Source of the DNA: JBBIRG01 sp964410965
GTDB taxonomy: Bacteria > CLD3 > SB21 > JBBIRG01
DNA length: 64,000 nt
Assembly: GCA_964410965.1 (NCBI GenBank)
Contig: CAYPIY010000007.1
Location: 221,792 to 285,791 of the forward strand
Reading direction: 5' to 3'
Of this stretch, positions 46,618 through 55,290 are shown piece by piece. The position numbers and the translations under genes were made by a program. The notes below the pieces were generated by a model, which worked only from the letters and a program-made list of their open reading frames with translations, ran no database searches and was not told where the DNA came from. The first letter of the stretch is position 1, and every line of letters begins with the position of its first letter.

Positions 46618-47886
46618 TTAAATTGCATTTACATATTGTGACAGATGTTCGGCCAGCCGTTCAGGACTGACGGTAACTTGTTCCCCGGATCCCATGTTTT
46701 TTACAACACATACGTTCTGCTCCAGTTCCTGATCTCCGGCAATGACGACCGTCGGCGCCCCGGTTCGGTTGGCTTCCCGCATCTGCGCTTTCAGGCTCCG
46801 GTTCAGAAAATCCATATCGCAGGAAATTCCCTTGACCCGGAGTTCGTGCATTCGGACATGCATGGCTGCCATGGCTTTTTCACCCAGAGCGATCAGATAC
46901 ACAGCGGGAGGTTCGGCCGGAGGGACCGGCAGTTTCAGTGTTTCCATGACGATCAGCAGCCGCTCCATACCGGCCGCAAAACCCACGGCCGGAGTATCTT
47001 TACCGCCAAGATCGGCGCAAAGCAGGTCATAGCGCCCGCCGCCCCCCAGAGCGTTCTGCGATCCCAGCTGAGAACTCTGGATCTCATAAGCCGTTTTGGT
47101 GTAATAATCGAGGCCGCGGACGAGTCGGCCGTCCACCCGGTAATCTATCCGCAGGGCATCCAGAAGGGATCTCACTTTCCGGAAATGCGCTCCGCAATCC
47201 CCGCATAAATGATCGCATATCATCGGCGCGCCCGCCGTAAGCGATATATCGGTTTCATTCTTGGAATCCAGGATTCTCATCGGGTTGGATTCCAGCCTTT
47301 TCCGGCTTTCCGGCGACAGATTCTCTCTCACGGGCGAAAGAAACCCGACCAGCGCTTCCCGGTATGCCGGCCGGCAAACGGGGCAACCCACGCTGTTGAT
47401 GATGAAATTCAGGTCATGCAAACCCAGTTCCCTGTACACCGTCAGCGCGGCAAGCATGGTTTCCACATCCGCTTCCGGCGCGGAACTGCCGAGCGACTCG
47501 CATCCGAACTGATGGAACTGACGGAGGCGCCCTTTCTGGGGCCTTTCCTGCCGGAACATCGGACCGATATAATATAACTTGTTTACGCCCTGCTGGGCGC
47601 CGAGGTTATGCTGGATATAGGCCCGCATGACCGACGCGGTCATCTCGGGACGCAGAGTGACGCTTTCCCCGCCCTTGTCGGTGAACGTGTACATTTCCTT
47701 TCCCACAACATCCGTGGCTTCCCCGATCCCGCGCGTAAACAGGTCGGTATATTCAAACACCGGCGTGCGGATTTCCCGGTAATTGAAGCGCCGCATCACG
47801 CCGCGGATCTTCGATTCTAAAAACTGCCATTGCCTCGTCTCATCGGGCAACGCGTCTTTTGTGCCTGTGGGTACCTGGTATTTCAA
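46618..47886 (-). CDS. hisS: Histidyl-tRNA synthetase
   Basis: A 422-residue class II aminoacyl-tRNA synthetase that charges tRNA-His. It begins with the HisS-typical GTKDALPDET. Motif 2 is MFRQERPQKGRLRQFHQFGCE, the His-specific block is LVRGLDYYTKTAYEI, and motif 3 surrounds GGGGRYD. The C-terminal anticodon-binding domain (~330-420) closes the protein. It lies 30 bp downstream of the mcp gene on the same strand, so an essential gene may share the chemosensory transcript. Confidence 0.97.
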   Translation of the reverse strand: MKYQVPTGTKDALPDETRQWQFLESKIRGVMRRFNYREIRTPVFEYTDLFTRGIGEATDVVGKEMYTFTDKGGESVTLRPEMTASVMRAYIQHNLGAQQGVNKLYYIGPMFRQERPQKGRLRQFHQFGCESLGSSAPEADVETMLAALTVYRELGLHDLNFIINSVGCPVCRPAYREALVGFLSPVRENLSPESRKRLESNPMRILDSKNETDISLTAGAPMICDHLCGDCGAHFRKVRSLLDALRIDYRVDGRLVRGLDYYTKTAYEIQSSQLGSQNALGGGGRYDLLCADLGGKDTPAVGFAAGMERLLIVMETLKLPVPPAEPPAVYLIALGEKAMAAMHVRMHELRVKGISCDMDFLNRSLKAQMREANRTGAPTVVIAGDQELEQNVCVVKNMGSGEQVTVSPERLAEHLSQYVNAI

Positions 47887-47916
47887 TACTTCACCTTTCC
47901 GTTCATGACAATATTT

Positions 47917-49650
47917 TTACTGTTCCGGAACCGTGTTTTTCAGCCGCTCCGCCACCTCAACGATGGACTGGCTTTTCCGGAGAAGTTCCCGGGCGGACAT
48001 GTCAATATCCTTGATGCTGCTCCACACCTGTTCATGCACCACCCTCTGCTGGTTGATGGCGGCCGAAATGTTGCCGACGGCCTCGCTGGCCTGCCGGATC
48101 ACGGCATGGATTTCGTTGAAAACCAGCTGGGCGTCGGACGCGTTCCGGATGGAAGCGTTGACCTGTTTCAGCTCCTTCTCGGTGGTGATGACCGAAGCAT
48201 GGGCCGTCTTTTTCACGTCGTTGATGATTTTTTTAATTTCCTCCGTTGAATCGGAAATGTTCTGGGCGAGCTGGCGGATTTCCTTGGCCACCACACCGAA
48301 CCGCTCCCCGACCTCGCCCGCACTGGCTGTCTCGATCGCCGCGTTGAACGCGAGGATCTTCGTGTGATCGGTTACATAATTAATGATTCTCACCACATCC
48401 TCGATCTGAACCATTTTCAGGCTCAGGTCCATGATCCTCTGGGAACTGGCCATCGATTCCTGATAAATCTGATCGATGCTGTCCAGTGTCTGTTCAAGGT
48501 ATTTCCTGCCCCGTTCGATTTCCTGCAGGCCCTGCTGGGTCATCTGGGACGTGCGCATGGCGTCGGATGCCATCTGGTTGACGGACTGCACGATTTCTTC
48601 CATCGTCGCCGCCAGTTCCGACAGCGCGGATGCCTGGCCGTACGAAACCGTACTCTGCTGCCGGGATGCTTCGGTGATGTCCGCCAGCTGGACGGACAGT
48701 TCGTTCTGCCCCTCCTGATACCGCATCAGGGCAGGCACAACCCGTTCGCAAAGCTGAAATACGGCGTGATTCAGCCTCCCGATTTCATCCTGCGTATAAC
48801 CGATCAGTCCCTTTTGCGCATCAACGGATAACTTCTTTCGGCGCGTCAGATGGGAGATGACCGACTCCATCGCCCGAACCGGTTCTGTCACGGATCCGGA
48901 TGTGAGCCACACTGTTACGACATGGTACAGGATCACCACGATAAACAAACCCGCCACGAAAGGATGCAGGAAAGTTCCGCATACTGAATAAACCATAATC
49001 AACGCCACCAGGAAACACACAAGCGGAACCATGGTGAGGACAAGCTGCTTGTACCTGTAATGAAAGGTGTGATGCCTCGTATCCGTCCAGTCCACAAGGC
49101 CCCACTGGTCCGGCGTAAAAATCAGCGGATGCAAACCCCTCATCGCGGATTCGGATTTCACGTATATCAGCACCGCAAGCGGCCCGGTCCACAGTATAAG
49201 AAAAAAAACAGCCGCGAGCATGGCTGTGAGTCCCTGCACGAACGACGCACCGATGAGGACATGATAGACGGAATTCATTATGATCATGAGGGCAAGACTC
49301 AGGAGAACAAGCGAAGAAGCCATGCGGTAAGGATATTGCACCAGTTCCAGCCAGATTTCCTGAACGGGCGGCGCCGTAAACGGATCATCGGAAACCGGGA
49401 CGTTCCGGACCCTCAGGGACTGGCGAAGAAGATAATAATGGATAAATCCCATGACGGTTATCAGGGTCAGGGTATTCACCCCCCAGAGTCCGATCCGGAC
49501 GGAACGGAATTTATCCGCCGGGCCGAAAAGGCTTTCAGAGAAAAGGTTCATTCCGGCTGCGAACAGGAGAATGGCCGTCAGGTGCCAGGCCATAAGCCGC
49601 CAGATGGCTTTCGGATGCTGGGGTACGGAAGTCGTTTGCTCGTTATTCAT
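47917..49650 (-). CDS. Methyl-accepting chemotaxis-type signal transducer
   Basis: A 577-residue transducer. About six hydrophobic segments lie in the first ~245 residues (near 12-35, 45-68, 110-130, 135-160, 200-222 and 224-248) with only short loops, so there is no large periplasmic ligand domain. A HAMP-like linker leads into the coiled-coil signalling domain. Its hairpin tip reads ILAFNAAIETASAGEVGERF, then GVVAKEIRQLAQ. That tip differs slightly from the canonical LLALNAAIEAARAGE (E-T-A-S), and the coil is short. It overlaps no gene but starts only 4 bp after cheA, so it belongs to that chemosensory array. Confidence 0.9.
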   Translation of the reverse strand: MNNEQTTSVPQHPKAIWRLMAWHLTAILLFAAGMNLFSESLFGPADKFRSVRIGLWGVNTLTLITVMGFIHYYLLRQSLRVRNVPVSDDPFTAPPVQEIWLELVQYPYRMASSLVLLSLALMIIMNSVYHVLIGASFVQGLTAMLAAVFFLILWTGPLAVLIYVKSESAMRGLHPLIFTPDQWGLVDWTDTRHHTFHYRYKQLVLTMVPLVCFLVALIMVYSVCGTFLHPFVAGLFIVVILYHVVTVWLTSGSVTEPVRAMESVISHLTRRKKLSVDAQKGLIGYTQDEIGRLNHAVFQLCERVVPALMRYQEGQNELSVQLADITEASRQQSTVSYGQASALSELAATMEEIVQSVNQMASDAMRTSQMTQQGLQEIERGRKYLEQTLDSIDQIYQESMASSQRIMDLSLKMVQIEDVVRIINYVTDHTKILAFNAAIETASAGEVGERFGVVAKEIRQLAQNISDSTEEIKKIINDVKKTAHASVITTEKELKQVNASIRNASDAQLVFNEIHAVIRQASEAVGNISAAINQQRVVHEQVWSSIKDIDMSARELLRKSQSIVEVAERLKNTVPEQ

Positions 49651-49654
49651 CGGA

Positions 49655-52597
49655 TCAGCCTATGAGACTTTCAACAGTATCAATTAAATTGGTCTGGTCG
49701 AATGAGCCCTTCACGATATAAGCGTTGGCGCCGACCTCGATACCGCGGCGCTTGTCGTCGGCCGAATCGCGGGACGTCACGATGACCACAGGAATCCCGC
49801 GGAACTGCTGTTCCTCGCGGAGGCGTGTGGTCAGTGTAAATCCGTCCATGACCGGCATTTCCAGGTCGGTTACCACGAGGTCATAAGGATGGTGCTTGAG
49901 TTTGTCGAGCGCTTCGAGCCCGTCTTTGGCGGTATCCACCTCATATCCGTACGCCTGCAGGATCGTTTTTTCCACCTCGCGCGTATTCAGCGAATCGTCC
50001 ACCACAAGGATCGTCAGCGCAGTTTTACGGGCCGTCCTGGGTTTCTCGCTGACCGTTGTTTCCTTGATCGCCTCGATCAGCTGGGGCACATGGAGCACAA
50101 AAATGACATCGTTGTTTCCCGCGATCGTCGCGGACGAGATATGCTTGAGCCTGTGAAAATGCCCCGGGAGCGGCTTGACAATGATGTCTTTCTCATCAGT
50201 AATGTCGTCCACGATGAATCCCGCCCGCTCGCCGTTGGCATGGGCGATGATCACGAAGAATTCGTCCCGGTCGGATTCATCCTCGGCGGACAGCTTCAGC
50301 ACATCCGCCAGGGAAACGATGGGAATCAGCTGGTTGCGCAGGCGTATCGCTTTTTTTCGGACCACTTCGATCAGGTCGGATTTCTGGATTTTCAGCGTTT
50401 CCGATACCGAAGCTATGGGAAACGCCAGCTGGGCTATCCCGGAAGTGACGAACAGCGCTCGGAGCGACGTAAGCGTCAGGGGCAAATGAACGCGGAACAA
50501 AGTGCCCTGTTCCGGTTTGGTCAGAACGGAAATGTACCCTTTCAGGTTTTCGACGCCCTGCTTGACGACATCCATCCCGAATCCGCGGCCGGAAATGTCG
50601 GTGATGAAATCCGCCGTGCTGAAACCGGGAAGAAAAATAAGGTTGGTAATGTCATTTTCCGACATGCGCTGGAAGTCTGACTCATGTCCGATCAGTCCTT
50701 TCGCAAGGGCTTTGCGCCTGATTTTCTCGTAATCCAGCCCGCGTCCGTCATCGGTGATTTCAATGACGATGGAGGTTCCCTCGTTTCTCGCTGATATGCG
50801 CAGCAGCCCCCTGGCCGGTTTGCCCAGCGCCTTCCGGGTTTCCGGCGGTTCGATGCCGTGATCGATCGCGTTCCGGATCAGGTGGATGAGCGGTTCGTTG
50901 AGCTTTTCCACCATTTTACGGTCCAGCTCTGTCTCACGTCCCTCGATCACGAGTTCGATGTCCTTTCCGAGGTTTTTCGCGAGGTCGCGTACCGCGCGCG
51001 GATACGCATCGAATATGGTACTGAGCGCGATCATCCGCATGGACATCACGCTGTTTTGGATATCGTTGACCAGAAGCTCAAAAGTCGCCACGCTGTCGCG
51101 GTACATCTTGCCGAAATGTTCGGCCTGTTCGAGTATCTGCTGCCCGGAATGGATCAATTCGTCGCCATGAGAGTCGTCGGAAACCCCGTACCGGCTCTGC
51201 CGGTAATAACAGTCATGAACGGAACGGGTAAACCTGCGGAGATCCGTCTGGATTTTCCGCAGGGCCGGGAGGTTCTGTCCGGACTGCATCTGCGCCGTGA
51301 TCAGTTCTCCGACGGACTTGATCAGCCGGTCAAGCTTGTCCAGTCGGACGCGGATGGTGGGAAAGTCCTCGATGGCCTTCGCTTTTACGGGCGCCGGGTG
51401 AGTCTCCAGTTCAAAATCTTGTATCCTTTTGATCTCGGCGTGACCAAGCAGTTCCCGGGAAGCGCGCTGTTCCTTGAGCGCGAGGTTCAGCTGTTCGCGG
51501 GTGATATATCCGAAGGCCACCAGCCGCTCGCCGAGCGGAAGCCGGTTGTCGGAGTTCTGGTTAACGTGAAGGAGCTGTTCGCGCGTGATCCAGCGGACCT
51601 GGATAAGCCGCTCCCCGAGGCTGTCGCCGGTTTCCTCCCCCGCCGGGATTTCCATCCCGGATTCGCTGGCCATGACGGAGTCGGTCGTTTCCAGGCTGAG
51701 CCGTATCGCGCTGGCGTCTATGGTCTGCCCCGCGATGGCCTGATCGAGCAGGTCCAGAACGCTTGCCTGCCTGAAATCTTCCTGACCGTTCTGACCGATC
51801 CGCTGATGGATCTGGCGCAGAACGTCCAGCGTATTCAGAACGATTTCCGACTGGTGCCCGCCCCATGAGGATTTCTTTTCCCACGCAGAGCGGAACAGCA
51901 TCTCGATCCGCTGTGCGATATTGCTGGCGCTTTCAAATTTCAGCATTCGCGCAGAACCCTTGAGCGTATGTGCCGCCCGAAATCCCTGCTCCAGGGCTTC
52001 CGCATCGTTCTTATTCACCTCCAGACGCTGACAGGCCTGGTCCATCGCCTGAAGGTGATCCGTCATCTCTGTCAGGAACCGGCGGATAAAAGCGGACTTG
52101 TCGAAAACAATCGACTTTTCTTTTTTCGTTGCCGGTATTTCCGGAATCGTCGTCCCGGATGCCGTGGAAACGGTTTCAGCGGACGCGGTTTCCGCCTCCG
52201 TTTGCGTCAACTGCCGGCCGATGCACTGGTTAAGCCGGTCGATCACACCCGCTGTGGGAACCGTGTCCTCCCGGTTTTCGGGAAGGGCCTCCAGTAGCAC
52301 GCTCATCAGGTCCGTACCCTGCAGCAGGATATCCGCCATCGGGGGCTGAATGGAAAGGTTCAGCCTGTGGATCGACTGAAGCGCCTCTTCAAACGCGTGG
52401 GCCACCGAAGCGACAGAAGCGATGTTCAGCATCTTGGCCGAACCCTTGACTGTATGGATGATCCTCATGAGCTCGTTCATCTCCGGGTCTGCGGACGGAT
52501 CCTTTTCCATTTTCAGGATCCCCTCGTTCAGGCGCTGGATGTTCTCCCTCGTCTCGGAGATAAATTTGCGGATAAACTGTGTTCGGTCAAATTTCAT
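49655..52597 (-). CDS. cheA: Hybrid chemotaxis kinase CheA with two Hpt domains, MshEN-like insert and receiver
   Basis: A 980-residue array kinase. Domain order: Hpt 1 (His48 in IIHTVKGSAKML); Hpt 2 (His210 in AAHTLKGSARML); a pair of tandem LGERL...ITREQL motifs at ~327-348 and ~355-377; dimerisation and ATPase domains (N-box LIRNAIDHGIEPPETR, G1 DDGRGLD, G2 GRGFGMDVV). A CheW-like domain follows (~705-845), then a C-terminal CheY-like receiver (phospho-Asp911 in VVTDLEMP, with acidic DD in ILVVDDS). ATG at 52597 is preferred over an upstream TTG because AGGGA lies before it. Phosphoryl groups would pass to its own receiver and to CheB. Such hybrids usually control functions other than flagellar swimming. 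Confidence 0.93.
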   Translation of the reverse strand: MKFDRTQFIRKFISETRENIQRLNEGILKMEKDPSADPEMNELMRIIHTVKGSAKMLNIASVASVAHAFEEALQSIHRLNLSIQPPMADILLQGTDLMSVLLEALPENREDTVPTAGVIDRLNQCIGRQLTQTEAETASAETVSTASGTTIPEIPATKKEKSIVFDKSAFIRRFLTEMTDHLQAMDQACQRLEVNKNDAEALEQGFRAAHTLKGSARMLKFESASNIAQRIEMLFRSAWEKKSSWGGHQSEIVLNTLDVLRQIHQRIGQNGQEDFRQASVLDLLDQAIAGQTIDASAIRLSLETTDSVMASESGMEIPAGEETGDSLGERLIQVRWITREQLLHVNQNSDNRLPLGERLVAFGYITREQLNLALKEQRASRELLGHAEIKRIQDFELETHPAPVKAKAIEDFPTIRVRLDKLDRLIKSVGELITAQMQSGQNLPALRKIQTDLRRFTRSVHDCYYRQSRYGVSDDSHGDELIHSGQQILEQAEHFGKMYRDSVATFELLVNDIQNSVMSMRMIALSTIFDAYPRAVRDLAKNLGKDIELVIEGRETELDRKMVEKLNEPLIHLIRNAIDHGIEPPETRKALGKPARGLLRISARNEGTSIVIEITDDGRGLDYEKIRRKALAKGLIGHESDFQRMSENDITNLIFLPGFSTADFITDISGRGFGMDVVKQGVENLKGYISVLTKPEQGTLFRVHLPLTLTSLRALFVTSGIAQLAFPIASVSETLKIQKSDLIEVVRKKAIRLRNQLIPIVSLADVLKLSAEDESDRDEFFVIIAHANGERAGFIVDDITDEKDIIVKPLPGHFHRLKHISSATIAGNNDVIFVLHVPQLIEAIKETTVSEKPRTARKTALTILVVDDSLNTREVEKTILQAYGYEVDTAKDGLEALDKLKHHPYDLVVTDLEMPVMDGFTLTTRLREEQQFRGIPVVIVTSRDSADDKRRGIEVGANAYIVKGSFDQTNLIDTVESLIG

Positions 52598-52677
52598 TCC
52601 GTCATCCCTGCGGTTCAAGAACTTTAATTATACAAAAAAAATTCATCGGATTAAAGGATTTATTGGATACGGATGAT

Positions 52678-54150
52678 TTACTGGTTCAGGTACTGGCGGC
52701 ACGCGTTGATCAGGTATTCCGAGGAATAGCCGAGAAGCGCGAAGGAAATGGAAGTGTCCTTATGGTGTTCCAGGATTTTGATGGTATTCCTGTATTCCCG
52801 TTTCGCCTCCTGGATCCTGCTCTGGAGCCAGTAAATCGAGGCAAGGTGAAAATGAGGCAGGGACAGTTCCATTTTCAGGAAAATGCTCTGCTTCATGTAA
52901 TCCACGGCAATATCATATTGTTTCTGGTACATGTAAGAAAGACCGTACAGAAAATACACTTCCGGATTCAGCGGTTCGCGGTTCATCAGCATCTGGCAGG
53001 TTTGCAGGGCGTCCTGAAACTGCTCCTGGCCGATGTGAATATGCGCCCGGATGATCAGGCATTCCAATGAGGGAGACGGCAGCCCGCCGATCCATTTCAG
53101 CGCCTGCGCGTAATCGCCCGCTTTGAACGCGGAGAATATTTCGGTGTCCGACGGAACGCGGACTTCCTCGGTTCTGACTGTCTTACGGGCGGTGGAAACG
53201 GATTTCGCACCGCAAACCTGCGACAATTGCGCGGTATGGTCTTTGATCGTATCCATCTGGCTGCGGATGGCTGTCAGGTTATCCGGAGGTTGCGTAGCAT
53301 CCGTTAGCGTCCTTGTTTTACGGTAAAGATACACACTGTCCATCTCCGTCAGTTCAAGATTGCCGAGATTGTGATGGAGGGTTTCGGAGGAGCCTAAAAA
53401 CAGTATGCCGCCGTCGCGGAGGGCCTCGCTGATTGTCTTGTTGATCTGTTCGATCTTTTCCTTGGAAAAATAGATCGACACGTTCCTGAAGAACACCACA
53501 TCCAGCTGGTCGATGAAGGCAGGATAGGGCTTCTGGAACAGGTTCAGGTATTCGAACCGGGTCACCTGCCGGACGCGGTCCTGGATCCGGCGGTATTCGC
53601 TTCCGGCTTCCCCGGCCGGCTGAAAATACGTATTCAGGTAATACGGTTCAATCGCGCGGAATGCGTTACGCCCATAGACGCCCGCCTGCGCGGTTTCGAG
53701 AGCGGTCCGGTCGATGTCCGTTCCGATCACCTCAGCGGCAACGGGGCCGATCAGCATCGACGCTTCCAGCAGAGTGATCGCCAGCGAATAGACTTCCTCT
53801 CCGGTCGAACAGCCCGCGCTCCAGATGCGGATTTTCCGGTCGGGGAAATCCCGCCGGATGGCCGGAAGAATGTGGTTTTTTAAAACACGGAACTGCGCGG
53901 GTTCGCGGAAAAAATACGTTTCGTTGTTCGTGATCATCTCGATCAGCTGCTTCAGTTCCGCATCCTGGTCCTTCCTGGATGTCACCCGTGAATGATACTC
54001 CCCGAACTGCGTCATGGCCAGCTGACGCATACGATCCTGGATTTTTTTTCCCAGATCGGTCATGGCGTCCACCTGGATCATGATGCCGCTGCTCTCGAGG
54101 ATCAGCTTGCGGAACTGATCGAACCACTGGCGGGTGAATGGTTCCATCAT
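52678..54150 (-). CDS. cheR: Chemoreceptor methyltransferase CheR with C-terminal TPR region
   Basis: A 490-residue S-adenosylmethionine-dependent methyltransferase that modifies glutamates on the chemoreceptor. The CheR core covers ~1-285: NNETYFFRE, the SAM site IWSAGCSTGEEVYSLAI, and FFRNVSIYFSKE, where most CheRs have CRNVLIYF. A linker is followed by TPR-like helices (~365-490, YAQALKWIGGLP, YDIAVDYMKQSIFLK). TPR-fused CheRs are typical of alternative-function chemosensory systems, where the repeats bind other system proteins. It sits 6 bp behind cheB, and 80 bp separate it from cheA. Confidence 0.93.
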   Translation of the reverse strand: MMEPFTRQWFDQFRKLILESSGIMIQVDAMTDLGKKIQDRMRQLAMTQFGEYHSRVTSRKDQDAELKQLIEMITNNETYFFREPAQFRVLKNHILPAIRRDFPDRKIRIWSAGCSTGEEVYSLAITLLEASMLIGPVAAEVIGTDIDRTALETAQAGVYGRNAFRAIEPYYLNTYFQPAGEAGSEYRRIQDRVRQVTRFEYLNLFQKPYPAFIDQLDVVFFRNVSIYFSKEKIEQINKTISEALRDGGILFLGSSETLHHNLGNLELTEMDSVYLYRKTRTLTDATQPPDNLTAIRSQMDTIKDHTAQLSQVCGAKSVSTARKTVRTEEVRVPSDTEIFSAFKAGDYAQALKWIGGLPSPSLECLIIRAHIHIGQEQFQDALQTCQMLMNREPLNPEVYFLYGLSYMYQKQYDIAVDYMKQSIFLKMELSLPHFHLASIYWLQSRIQEAKREYRNTIKILEHHKDTSISFALLGYSSEYLINACRQYLNQ

Positions 54151-54156
54151 CGGGGG

Positions 54157-55194
54157 TTATCCCATCCATTCGTTGGATTTGAGCCCGGTCAGGCGTATGA
54201 TCTGTTCGGAGATCTGGGTCAGGGGAAGCGTGTAATGCACGACACCGAGATCGATCGCGGCTTTGGGCATTCCGAAGATCAGGGAAGTCGATTCGTCCTG
54301 GGCAATGGTTTTCCCTCCGGACCGGAATATGGCCTGAAGCCCGCGAGTGCCGTCGTTGCCCATTCCCGTGAGTACGACGCCGACGGCATCCCGTCCCGCC
54401 ACGCGGGCGACGGATTCGAGGAGAAGGTTTCCCGAAGGCCTTTGCCCGTCCACGGCCGGCTGGTCGCCCAGCCGGATGCGGCAAAAGTCCGTCAGTTCGG
54501 CATGCGATCCGGTGTTGGCTACGTATACATGACCGTTTTCGATCAGCGTGTCATTTTTTGCAAGATGGACCCGAAGCGGGGAGACGTCCGCCAGCCAGTC
54601 CACGAGACCGGGCGCGAATCCTTCCGCGATATGCTGCACGATCATGATCGGAGCCGCCAGGTTTTTCGGAAGCTGGCTCAGCAGAGTTGCCAGGGCCCTC
54701 GGTCCGCCCGTGGAGGCCACAATCCCGATTACCTTGTGAATGGCCGGCCTTGAATCAAAGGACGGCTGCGACACCTGTTTTCCCGACAAGTGGGTTACCA
54801 CCTTGACCCTGGATATCAGTTTGATTTTCTTGATCAGGTCTACCGAGGCCGGATTCTGCATGGAGGTTTCCAGTTCGGGCTTTTCCACGACTTCCAGCGC
54901 CCCGTACGACAGGGACTGGAAGGCGATGTTCGCATCGGTGGTCGACGTAATGACCAGGATCGGAGTGGGATAATACGCCATGATGTGCCGGATCGCCTCC
55001 AGTCCGTTCATGACGGGCATATTGATGTCGATCGTGATGACGTCCGGACGGAGTGCCGCGGCTTTTTCGATGGCGTCCCGTCCGTTCGAAGCTTTACCGA
55101 TCACGGAAATTTCCGGATCTGAACTCAGGATCGTTTCAATGATATCCACTGCGACCGGGGAATCATCGGCGATCAGTACTTTAATCGGGCTCAT
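54157..55194 (-). CDS. cheB: Chemoreceptor methylesterase/deamidase CheB
   Basis: A 345-residue response regulator enzyme. The receiver domain (1-125) has acidic D10/D11 in IADDS, phospho-acceptor D56 in ITIDINMP, and the T/K pair in ITST and VEKP. The CheB methylesterase domain (~155-345) has the catalytic triad S161 in VASTGGP, H188 in IVQHIAEGF and D281 in GMGNDG. It removes methyl groups added by CheR and so resets the array. It is the first gene of the operon cheB-cheR-cheA-mcp-hisS. Confidence 0.95.
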   Translation of the reverse strand: MSPIKVLIADDSPVAVDIIETILSSDPEISVIGKASNGRDAIEKAAALRPDVITIDINMPVMNGLEAIRHIMAYYPTPILVITSTTDANIAFQSLSYGALEVVEKPELETSMQNPASVDLIKKIKLISRVKVVTHLSGKQVSQPSFDSRPAIHKVIGIVASTGGPRALATLLSQLPKNLAAPIMIVQHIAEGFAPGLVDWLADVSPLRVHLAKNDTLIENGHVYVANTGSHAELTDFCRIRLGDQPAVDGQRPSGNLLLESVARVAGRDAVGVVLTGMGNDGTRGLQAIFRSGGKTIAQDESTSLIFGMPKAAIDLGVVHYTLPLTQISEQIIRLTGLKSNEWMG

Positions 55195-55290
55195 TGTGCG
55201 TTATCCATTAATCAAAAACAATATGTAATCGGCCGGGCCACCCGGTCCTGAATACCAGACCGGAATGAGACACGGCGATGACGGAAGAAC

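Noticed and set aside
55242..55263. Hairpin CCGGTC...GACCGG as terminator of ptsI
   Set aside because: The stem is only 6 bp and the nearest U-rich run is ~20 nt away, so it does not meet the usual pattern.
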